A stretch of DNA of 8,439 bases from Bacillota bacterium (lineage in GTDB: Bacteria; Bacillota; Clostridia; Christensenellales; UBA1242), in NCBI GenBank assembly GCA_009787915.1, contig WQSK01000009.1:12313-20751 (forward strand), in the 5' to 3' direction. This document shows, one piece after another, positions 1 to 5,358 of this stretch. Under the pieces are notes generated by a model. The model saw only the letters and a program-made list of their open reading frames with translations, was not told the DNA's origin and searched no databases. Made by a program: the position numbers and the translations under genes. Position 1 is the first letter of the stretch; every line of letters starts with the position of its first letter.

Positions 1-675
1 AAAATTCAAGTAAACAATCTTGCACAACAAATGTTCTTGATCGCATTTAACAACCGCCTTGTCGAGTGCAACCCAGCAAGCAACTTTACAAAACCTAAAC
101 GTGTTGAAAAATCAAAAAAGAAAGCATTGACCCAAGAGCAAGAAAACACGTTGATTGCCGAGTGCCTGAAAGACCTAGACAAGTACGAGCCACTATTGAT
201 TTGTTTATGGCAAGGACTACGCAAGGGGGAAATGTTAGCACTACGACCAAATGATTTCGATTTTGACAAAAACACTTTGCGAGTTGACGAAAGTTATGAT
301 GAGCAATTCCCCGATGACCTTGAAACAAAAAACAAGGAAAGCAATCGCACAATGCCGATGTTTAGCAAGACAAGAGAAATCTTATTGCGACACAAAAGCA
401 AAACCGCACCTGAGAGAATTTACAAAGATTATCGTTCCGCCACATTGAATGACCGATTGCAAAAATTGTGCAAGGACAACGGGCTGCCACGAATAACAAT
501 TCACGAGTTACGGCACACATTTATCACACGTTGCAACGACAAAGGCATAGACGAACTTGTAACGCAGAAATGGGTCGGACACGCAAAGGGTAGTAGAATG
601 ACAAAGGCAATCTACACACATGTCACAGACGATGCCGAACTCAAATATATTCAAGTATTTGACAACAAAAAATAA
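1..675 (+). CDS. Tyrosine recombinase (phage/ICE-type integrase), 5'-truncated by the window edge
   Basis: The reading frame is open from base 1, so the true start and the N-terminal arm/core-binding domain lie outside the window; about 224 residues are visible. They carry the catalytic domain of the lambda-integrase family, which cuts and rejoins DNA through a 3'-phosphotyrosine. The full active-site set is visible: Arg in GLRKGE (codon 220-222), a probable Lys in the beta-hairpin around TKNKESNR, HELRH giving the HxxR pair (His codon 502-504), His in WVGHAKGS (580-582) and the nucleophile Tyr in IYTHVT (613-615). The C-terminus ends 20 residues after Tyr, a normal length, so the enzyme looks intact where visible. 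The style is that of Firmicutes phage and conjugative-element integrases rather than XerC/XerD. It points toward the dcw genes and is probably the end gene of an element extending to the left; that element is inferred, not seen. Confidence 0.93.
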   Translation, partial: KIQVNNLAQQMFLIAFNNRLVECNPASNFTKPKRVEKSKKKALTQEQENTLIAECLKDLDKYEPLLICLWQGLRKGEMLALRPNDFDFDKNTLRVDESYDEQFPDDLETKNKESNRTMPMFSKTREILLRHKSKTAPERIYKDYRSATLNDRLQKLCKDNGLPRITIHELRHTFITRCNDKGIDELVTQKWVGHAKGSRMTKAIYTHVTDDAELKYIQVFDNKK

Positions 676-824
676 AAAGTTTCACACATGATTTCACTCA
701 CAACCACCTTAACAATTTAATACGATTTTCATTTTTCCATTATTTTCTTTGTGAAAAGCCCCAATTTATCGACATATTACATAAAGTGGGTATGGGAATG
801 CAGTGGGTAAAATGTACCACAACC
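676..824. other. AT-rich gap between recombinase and dcw operon; possible element/host junction
   Basis: These 149 bases separate the stop codon of the + strand recombinase from the stop codon of the - strand FtsL-like gene. No coding frame of substance, tRNA or tRNA fragment is visible. A weak hairpin lies at 803-820 (six pairs with one bulged G, loop AAATG) just past the FtsL-like stop; no T-run follows it on either strand, so it is not a standard intrinsic terminator. An 8-bp direct repeat (AGTGGGTA) occurs at 785-792 and 802-809. If the recombinase belongs to an integrated element, its attachment site could lie here, but no core can be defined from one end. Confidence 0.4.
785..809 (+). 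repeat. Short direct repeat AGTGGGTA x2, 17 bp apart
   Basis: Two perfect 8-bp copies (785-792 and 802-809) are separated by 9 bases (TGGGAATGC). They sit between the recombinase and the FtsL-like gene. Recombinase arm or accessory sites are often short direct repeats near att, but eight bases is also within chance, so this is a mark for inspection only. Confidence 0.3.
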
Positions 825-1664
825 TTATCTTGAAAACAAGCGATTAAAGAACTGTGCGACACGGTCAAAAAAGTTTGAACTGACATCTGGGTTTGGTGCG
901 GGTGTCCAGTTTGAAGGCGGAATTGTTTGAACAGGACCAACAGGGCTGAAACCATTTGCGGCTGCTGCACCATCGGCAACCAACTCACGCGCTGCATTTG
1001 TTGCGGCTTGATAAGCGGCAGAACTCTCGGCCTGTGCTGCAGACAAACTTTGTGTAAGTGCCGCATTTTCGGCCTGGAGTGTGGATATGGCGCTTGAACC
1101 CGCAGAAATAGCAATACCGTTTGCAATGATGAAAGACAAAATCATTATTGTCACGGCGATAAAAGACACGACCGCGACCATTCCAACAGAGTTCAATTTA
1201 ATGCGTGTTTCAAAATTTGTTTCGGTATCAACACTTGTGTATGCATCAGGTTGTATTCTGGTATTTGATTGTACATCAACCTCGGTGTCATGTCGCCTTG
1301 TTGGGTAGGACTTGCGTACATCCTCGATAATATAATTAGAATGTGATTCAGGCAAACCTGGGAGTGCGTACTCGGTATCATTGGACGTGCTGTATTGTTT
1401 TGTTGGAACGGCATAACTTTCAAATTGTGTTGGGACACTTGGTTCCTCCAAAATTTTTGGTGCAAATGTTGTTACTGGTTCGTACGTCCTTGTGTTTGCG
1501 CGCGGAGAAACGTATTCTTCTAACTCTATCCCAACCACGGGTGAAGCCGTCAAAACGGTATCCTCGGTTGGGTAATCTTCAAGCGCAGGTGCGTCGGAAT
1601 ATTTTGAACCAACAAGTTCGTCATAGTCCGTAAGGTTGTACTTAAGGTCAAATGTTGTACTCAT
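825..1664 (-). CDS. Putative FtsL-position bitopic membrane protein with long disordered N-terminus
   Basis: A 279-residue protein with no sequence family that I recognise. Its place directly after rsmH is where ftsL stands in most dcw clusters, and its core fits FtsL: one membrane segment (about residues 159-184) followed by an Ala/Gln/Glu/Ser coiled-coil-like stretch (about 188-230), as in divisome proteins that pair with DivIC/FtsB. Unusual parts are a roughly 155-residue acidic N-terminal arm rich in Thr, Tyr, Ser, Pro and Glu, predicted to be disordered and cytoplasmic, and a C-terminal tail with a Pro-rich stretch (about 240-262) ending in an amphipathic segment with Phe pairs (FFDRVAQFFNRLF). 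FtsL proteins are usually 90-120 residues. The start is the ATG at 1664, which overlaps the rsmH TGA as ATGA and has a strong Shine-Dalgarno site. Its role in septal wall synthesis is inferred from position and topology only. Confidence 0.7.
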   Translation of the reverse strand: MSTTFDLKYNLTDYDELVGSKYSDAPALEDYPTEDTVLTASPVVGIELEEYVSPRANTRTYEPVTTFAPKILEEPSVPTQFESYAVPTKQYSTSNDTEYALPGLPESHSNYIIEDVRKSYPTRRHDTEVDVQSNTRIQPDAYTSVDTETNFETRIKLNSVGMVAVVSFIAVTIMILSFIIANGIAISAGSSAISTLQAENAALTQSLSAAQAESSAAYQAATNAARELVADGAAAANGFSPVGPVQTIPPSNWTPAPNPDVSSNFFDRVAQFFNRLFSR

Positions 1665-2620
1665 GATTTTCCTCCTTTCTCTGCAACTCTCAGTTTCGCA
1701 CTCTGACTTCGTGGATTTGTATTCTGTTCTTCTATTGTTGGCAATATTGGTCTTTTTGTCAAATTAATTACGGTACTTTTTTTCTCACAAATACATTTTG
1801 GTGTCTTTGGGGGGCAAACGCACGATTTTTCAAGATATCTCAGTGCGTGCTTCACAATGCGGTCCTCAAGCGAATGGAATGTAATCACCGCCAATCGTCC
1901 ACCAGGGTTAAGCATCTCCACCGCATCATAGATAAACTTTTCTAATACCTCCAGTTCACGGTTGACCTCTATTCTGATTGCCTGAAAAGTCCGCTTTGCA
2001 GGATGTCCGCCAGTTTTATAGTAGTTCCCAGGAACCGCACCAGTGATGACCTTGACAAGTGCAAGGGTCGTTTCAATCGGACGAGCCTTAACAATCGCGG
2101 AAGTTATCATTTTTGCATATCGCTCTTCCCCGTACTCGCGGATAATTTCTTCTAACCGCGCGGGTGTGTAATTGTTTACAACGTGCCTTGCATCGCGCTT
2201 TTGGGTTTGGTCCATACGCATACAAAGCGGCCCGTCTTTCATATACGAAAAGCCACGGTCAGCGGTATCAATTTGGTGGCTTGAAACACCGAGGTCAGCC
2301 AAAATCCCATCGACACCTTTGATATCGTTGATTTCTAAGATTTCTTTAATATTATCGAAACTGTCATTAACAAAAACTTTTTCGCATGTTGAAATAACAT
2401 TCTCTTTGTTTTTAAATGCGTTTATATCTTTATCAATGCAAATTATTTTGTCATTTGGCGTGAGGCGCGACGCGATTTGCGCACTGTGGCCCATGCCGCC
2501 CGCCGTGGCATCAACGAAAATTTTCGGTCTGTTTGACCCTCGCCCGTTTTTGAAACCCAAACCATCTAGGACCTCCTTTTGTAAGACAGGTATATGGTAA
2601 CAATTTTCATTATACACCAT
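1661..2620 (-). CDS. rsmH: 16S rRNA (cytosine-1402-N4)-methyltransferase RsmH (MraW)
   Basis: RsmH uses S-adenosylmethionine to methylate N4 of C1402 in the decoding centre of 16S rRNA, in the cytoplasm. The 319-residue length is typical. Visible marks in order: HIPVLQKEV near the N-terminus, the SAM-binding loop DATAGGMGHS, an acidic residue after the second strand (CIDKDINAF), the ADLGVSSHQID and DRGFSYM motifs with LCMRMD, HPAKRTFQAIRIEVNREL, GGRLAVITFHSLEDR, and a Cys-rich stretch (CVCPPKTPKCIC) before the conserved NPRSQSAKLRVAEK end. It is the second gene of the dcw operon. It overlaps the 3' end of mraZ by 11 nt and the next gene by 4 nt. The ATG at 2620 is preceded by GGAG at 2633-2636, 12 nt away, which is long but usable; coupling to mraZ translation may help. 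No key residue appears to be missing. Confidence 0.97.
   Translation of the reverse strand: MVYNENCYHIPVLQKEVLDGLGFKNGRGSNRPKIFVDATAGGMGHSAQIASRLTPNDKIICIDKDINAFKNKENVISTCEKVFVNDSFDNIKEILEINDIKGVDGILADLGVSSHQIDTADRGFSYMKDGPLCMRMDQTQKRDARHVVNNYTPARLEEIIREYGEERYAKMITSAIVKARPIETTLALVKVITGAVPGNYYKTGGHPAKRTFQAIRIEVNRELEVLEKFIYDAVEMLNPGGRLAVITFHSLEDRIVKHALRYLEKSCVCPPKTPKCICEKKSTVINLTKRPILPTIEEQNTNPRSQSAKLRVAEKGGKS
1671..1678 (-). promoter_or_regulatory. Shine-Dalgarno site AAAGGAGG of the FtsL-like gene
   Basis: AAAGGAGG lies 6 nt before the ATG at 1664, inside the 3' end of rsmH. It fixes the start of the FtsL-like protein. Together with the 4-nt ATGA overlap it indicates translational coupling. 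Confidence 0.85.
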
Positions 2621-3056
2621 ACTTATTCAGTTCTCCAAACAATTTATCATAATCTACGCCGATATTTGTAACTTTTCCAGCCAAATAATCGTCATAGACC
2701 TCTTTTGACCACAATTCCGCACGATTTCCAACGCCGATGAAAACGATATCTTTTTTAATAGCCCCAAACTCGCGCAAGTTTTTAGGCAAGAGGGTCCTTC
2801 CTTGATTGTCTTCTTCCAAAACATTTGCACCCGCAAAAAATGCCCTAAGACTCCTTTGCACCGAGATATCACTTAGCGGAACAGAGTCTAATTTTGAACC
2901 AATCTTTTCGTTCCAATCATTTGCTGAAAACAAAAACAGACACCCATTGATGCCTTTGGTAATTGTTACCTCGCCATTAAGGTCGGATTTTAATCGCGCA
3001 GGAATGCGAATGCGTCCTTTGTCGTCAATTTGTCCATGGTATTCGCCAAACAACAC
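2610..3056 (-). CDS. mraZ: Transcriptional regulator and dcw-cluster head protein MraZ
   Basis: MraZ is a DNA-binding protein of the SpoVT/AbrB-like swapped-hairpin fold that forms ring oligomers and represses the dcw operon in bacteria where it has been studied. The 148 residues carry the two tandem MraZ half-domains, each with its signature: DDKGRIRIPARL (about 11-22) and EDNQGRTLLPKNLREF (about 81-96). The start is the GTG at 3056: a near-perfect Shine-Dalgarno site stands 9 nt upstream, and the sequence then reads LFGEYHG as in other MraZ proteins. It is the first gene of the - strand dcw unit and overlaps rsmH by 11 nt. Four 10-bp-phased GTGG boxes overlap its promoter -35, which fits autoregulation. 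The FIGVGNRAELWSKEVYDDY segment is Bacillota-like. Confidence 0.97.
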   Translation of the reverse strand: MLFGEYHGQIDDKGRIRIPARLKSDLNGEVTITKGINGCLFLFSANDWNEKIGSKLDSVPLSDISVQRSLRAFFAGANVLEEDNQGRTLLPKNLREFGAIKKDIVFIGVGNRAELWSKEVYDDYLAGKVTNIGVDYDKLFGELNKYGV

Positions 3057-3141
3057 GATTTACGACCCTCCTTTGATTTGACCCAAGGCCCCGACGACCG
3101 ACTCCCCCAAGATATGCCAGTCGCCGAGCCCCCAAGAGCCA
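3057..3141 (-). promoter_or_regulatory. G-rich 5' leader of mraZ mRNA
   Basis: From the transcription start predicted by the promoter (about 3141) to the GTG there are about 85 nt. On the - strand the leader has four G-runs at 3129-3133 (5 G), 3104-3108 (5 G), 3089-3092 (4 G) and 3082-3084 (3 G). The motif TCTTGGGGG occurs twice, 25 bp apart. A 5-bp stem CGACT/AGTCG (3119-3123 with 3099-3103) encloses one of the G-runs. This could fold into a hairpin or a long-loop quadruplex; no known riboswitch is recognised. Confidence 0.4.
3066..3072 (-). promoter_or_regulatory. Shine-Dalgarno site of mraZ (AGGAGGG)
   Basis: On the - strand AAAGGAGGG ends 9 nt before the GTG start at 3056. This strong site decides the non-ATG start of mraZ. 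A short CCTT...AAGG pairing with sequence just upstream could partly mask it, but it is only about four base pairs. Confidence 0.88.
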
Positions 3142-3147
3142 TACCCT

Positions 3148-3176
3148 ATTGTGCCACATACTTTGACCACTGTCAA
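3148..3176 (-). promoter_or_regulatory. Probable sigma-70/A promoter of the mraZ-rsmH-ftsL-like operon
   Basis: On the - strand, a perfect -35 TTGACA (3171-3176) and an extended -10 TGG-CACAAT (hexamer 3148-3153) are separated by 17 bp. The -10 matches TATAAT at four of six positions and the TGn extension compensates. The predicted start is near 3141. The -35 lies inside the third GTGG box in the direction of transcription. Confidence 0.72.
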
Positions 3177-3200
3177 CCACTTTTATCCACTTTCGACCAC
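3161..3200 (-). promoter_or_regulatory. Probable MraZ operator: four tandem 10-bp GTGG boxes
   Basis: Read on the - strand, 3200 down to 3161 is four consecutive decamers each beginning with GTGG: GTGGTCGAAA, GTGGATAAAA, GTGGTTGACA and GTGGTCAAAG. The 10-bp period puts all four on one face of the helix. Known MraZ sites are direct repeats with the same period (TGGGN with 5-nt gaps in E. coli; AAAGTGG/T-type boxes in mollicutes). The boxes cover the mraZ -35 and part of its spacer, so binding should block RNA polymerase. A further off-phase GTGG is at 3154-3157. The match to MraZ binding is inferred from pattern and position. Confidence 0.82.
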
Positions 3201-3214
3201 AAAAAATTTCACTA

Positions 3215-3244
3215 TTTACACAATAGGCACGAGTATGGTATATA
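3215..3244 (+). promoter_or_regulatory. Probable promoter of the YgjV-like / Nudix-Sua5 unit
   Basis: A -35 TTTACA (3215-3220, five of six), an 18-bp spacer and an extended -10 TGG-TATATA (hexamer 3239-3244) face right. The expected transcription start, 7-8 nt after the -10, falls on or next to the A of the ATG at 3252, so the transcript would be leaderless or nearly so. The MraZ boxes end 14 bp upstream of this -35. Confidence 0.6.
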
Positions 3245-3251
3245 TTTACTC

Positions 3252-3836
3252 ATGATAGATTTTTCCGACCTGCATGTGTCACTTCCTGTATGGATTGTCA
3301 GCCAAGTCTTTATGCTGTTTGCGCTTGTGACGATTGTTATAAGTATGCAACTTAAAAACAAGCGTAGACTCCTGTTGGCAGTTGGTTTGGTTTATATTTT
3401 TTACGCGATAAATTTGGCACTTATACAAAACTGGATAGTCTTTGTTACGATTGTGGTTGCGCTTGTCAGAAATTTGATTTTTGCATATTACGAACGCCGA
3501 GCCGAAAAAGGAAAACAGATATCAAACACAACTGGTTGGGTGACCGTGTTTGTTTTTATGCTCGCAATAATAATTCCAACAATTTTTTTATGGAGTTGGT
3601 GGTTTGATTGGCTTCTTGCTGCTGGCTCTATCCCGATTCTTATTGGTGCTTATGTCAAAGGAATACACCTTTTCAAAACCGCGATTATTTTGAAAGCCAT
3701 TTTGAACATAATAAGTTTTGTTTTTTATCTAAACTTGGTTGGGATTATTTATGAAACCGTCGTCATCACATCAATAATTGCTTTTTATATTCGATTACTT
3801 GTGACTAAGAAGGTAGTACCCCAAGAGGCCGAGTGA
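3252..3836 (+). CDS. YgjV-like multi-pass inner-membrane protein
   Basis: A 194-residue, strongly hydrophobic protein with about six membrane segments (near residues 10-32, 38-58, 60-78, 94-115, 117-135 and 160-182) and short basic loops (KNKRR, YERRAEKGK), the latter indicating cytoplasmic sides. Patterns such as VALVRNLIFAYYERR and ILKAILNIISFVFYLNLVGIIYE resemble the YgjV family of bacterial inner-membrane proteins, whose function is unknown; the assignment is by eye and moderate. The frame is open further upstream to within mraZ, but that stretch is not membrane-like and runs through the promoter and operator, so the ATG at 3252 is chosen. There is no Shine-Dalgarno site before it. The Nudix-Sua5 gene follows after 4 nt, so the two are co-transcribed. 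Confidence 0.72.
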   Translation: MIDFSDLHVSLPVWIVSQVFMLFALVTIVISMQLKNKRRLLLAVGLVYIFYAINLALIQNWIVFVTIVVALVRNLIFAYYERRAEKGKQISNTTGWVTVFVFMLAIIIPTIFLWSWWFDWLLAAGSIPILIGAYVKGIHLFKTAIILKAILNIISFVFYLNLVGIIYETVVITSIIAFYIRLLVTKKVVPQEAE

Positions 3837-3840
3837 TTTT

Positions 3841-5358
3841 ATGACAAAATTACTCAAGATGTTGAAAACCTATACCCCGTTCGACGATGTTGAAAAAGAA
3901 CACGTTGCAAACACGTTACATTTGCTAAAAACAGAAAAAGAACCGCATTCACGGACAACCGAAATCGGACACATAACGGGTTCGGCACTTTTGTTTAGCA
4001 ACGATTTCAAAAAAATTCTTTTGACACACCACAAGAAACTTAACAAGTGGGTGCAATTTGGCGGTCACGCAGACGGTGACGAAAACACTTTAAGGGTCGC
4101 GGTAAAAGAACTAACGGAAGAAAGCGGTATCACAGATTTTGAACTTTTTGAAAACAAAATTTTTGACGTAGATATCCAAGAAATTCCTGCTTACAAAAAT
4201 ATCCCTGCACACCTTCATTATGACATACGTTTTGCGTTTACGACTTGCGAAAACAATTTCATTGTTAACGAAGAATCTATCGCACTTAAATGGTTTACTT
4301 TTGAACAATTCAAAGAACTTCAGTCACGGGTAAAAGACCCTGGACTTTTGCGTGTAATAAAAAAATGGGGAGAATTACTTGGAACAAAGTTGCTCTCAGA
4401 AAAAGAATACAAACAAGGCGCCCGAATAATTAAGGGCGGCGGAGTGGTTGCTTTTCGCACCGAAACCGTGTTTGGTCTGGGTGCCGATGCCACGAATTGC
4501 GAGGCGGTTAAAAAAATATTTGTCGCAAAAAACCGCCCCCAGAATAACCCCCTTATCGTACATTTTCACAGCATCAAACATTTACAAGAATACCTAATCA
4601 TACCACCCGAAATTTTGCCACTCTTTAGAATCAAAGCACCCCTCACAATCGTCATCCAAAACACACCAACTGATACCACAAAACCCCTCTCCCCTATTGT
4701 TTGTGCAGGGCAAAAAACGGTAGCGTGCCGAATTCCGACGTGCGGGTTTACGAGGAAATTTATTAGGGCCTGTGGTACACCAATATCCGCCCCATCCGCG
4801 AACACATCAACGCGTCCAAGCCCCACCCGTTGGCAAGATGTTTTTTCCGACCTCGACGGGCGCATCGACGCAATCATAAAGGGCAAACCCACAAAATTCG
4901 GAATCGAGAGCACCGTTGTTTTATACACCGACGGGAAACTTGAAGTCCTCCGACATGGTGCGGTGAGTGTAAAAAAACTTGCTCGCCTCACGAAACTGGT
5001 TGTAACAAACGTTGCGGATTCAGAAAAACTTAAAAAAAGCCCTGGCACTATGCACAAACACTATACCCCGTCTGTTCCCGTAGTTTTGTTTAAAAAACCC
5101 GAAGAAATCCCTGCACTTATCAAAGACAAAGCCGCGGTAATTTTGTTCAAAACAAACAAAGAACATTACAAGGGTCTACGTGCAATCAACCTTGGTAAAA
5201 CTTGCGCCTGTGTCCAAACCAATTTTTTCAAGGCACTTAGGGATGCGGAAAAAATGCTCCTTGAAAAACCAAACCCTGTAATCTTGGTCGAACAAATGCC
5301 TTCTACCCAAGAGTTCGCGGGCATCAACGACCGCATTTGCAAAGCCTGTGGTAAATAA
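3841..5358 (+). CDS. tsaC: Fusion: Nudix hydrolase + Sua5-type threonylcarbamoyl-AMP synthase
   Basis: A 505-residue two-domain protein. Residues about 40-175 form a Nudix hydrolase: the box begins GHADGDE (75-81) and ends KELTEESGI (89-97), so only the usual Arg of REUxEE is changed, to Lys89. HHKKLNKWVQFGGH and AHLHYDIRF resemble the Nudix subgroup seen in small ADP-ribose-pyrophosphatase-like enzymes. Residues about 185-505 form a complete Sua5, which makes L-threonylcarbamoyl-AMP from threonine, bicarbonate and ATP for the tRNA t6A37 modification: GGVVAFRTETVFGLGADA (usual PTET is RTET), KNRPQNNPLIVH, PLTIVI, ISAPSAN with SPT, IESTVV, the SPGTMHKHYTP linker, then the C-terminal Sua5 domain ending INDRICKAC. 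No Met lies near the domain junction, so one polypeptide is expected. It starts 4 nt after the YgjV-like stop. The job of the Nudix part is unknown. Confidence 0.93.
   Translation: MTKLLKMLKTYTPFDDVEKEHVANTLHLLKTEKEPHSRTTEIGHITGSALLFSNDFKKILLTHHKKLNKWVQFGGHADGDENTLRVAVKELTEESGITDFELFENKIFDVDIQEIPAYKNIPAHLHYDIRFAFTTCENNFIVNEESIALKWFTFEQFKELQSRVKDPGLLRVIKKWGELLGTKLLSEKEYKQGARIIKGGGVVAFRTETVFGLGADATNCEAVKKIFVAKNRPQNNPLIVHFHSIKHLQEYLIIPPEILPLFRIKAPLTIVIQNTPTDTTKPLSPIVCAGQKTVACRIPTCGFTRKFIRACGTPISAPSANTSTRPSPTRWQDVFSDLDGRIDAIIKGKPTKFGIESTVVLYTDGKLEVLRHGAVSVKKLARLTKLVVTNVADSEKLKKSPGTMHKHYTPSVPVVLFKKPEEIPALIKDKAAVILFKTNKEHYKGLRAINLGKTCACVQTNFFKALRDAEKMLLEKPNPVILVEQMPSTQEFAGINDRICKACGK

Noticed and set aside
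803..820. Hairpin after the FtsL-like stop as an intrinsic terminator
   Set aside because: The stem is only six pairs with a bulge and no T-run follows on either strand.
740..1126. - strand frame overlapping the end of the FtsL-like gene
   Set aside because: It is a shifted-frame shadow of the Ala/Gln-rich coiled coil, giving a compositionally biased peptide without a ribosome binding site.
2563..2577. AAAAGGAGGTCC followed by ATG inside rsmH (- strand), looking like a start site
   Set aside because: The ATG at 2565 is out of the rsmH frame and opens no meaningful reading frame; the sequence simply encodes the conserved KEVLDGL of RsmH.
3161..3200. Four 10-bp repeats considered as a CRISPR-like or microsatellite array
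   Set aside because: The repeats are too short, lack spacers, and sit exactly on a promoter -35 next to mraZ, which fits an operator far better.
3030..3251. Upstream extension of the YgjV-like frame back to 3030
   Set aside because: It overlaps the start of mraZ and the whole promoter/operator region, has no Shine-Dalgarno site, and encodes a non-membrane, Pro/His-rich stretch unlike the rest.
4000..4450. Possible frameshift or assembly join creating the Nudix-Sua5 fusion
   Set aside because: The frame is continuous, the linker region is ordinary coding sequence, and no stop or start remnants of two genes are visible at the junction.
4566..5057. Long open frame on the - strand inside the Nudix-Sua5 gene
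   Set aside because: It is antisense to well-conserved Sua5 motifs and has no recognisable protein features.
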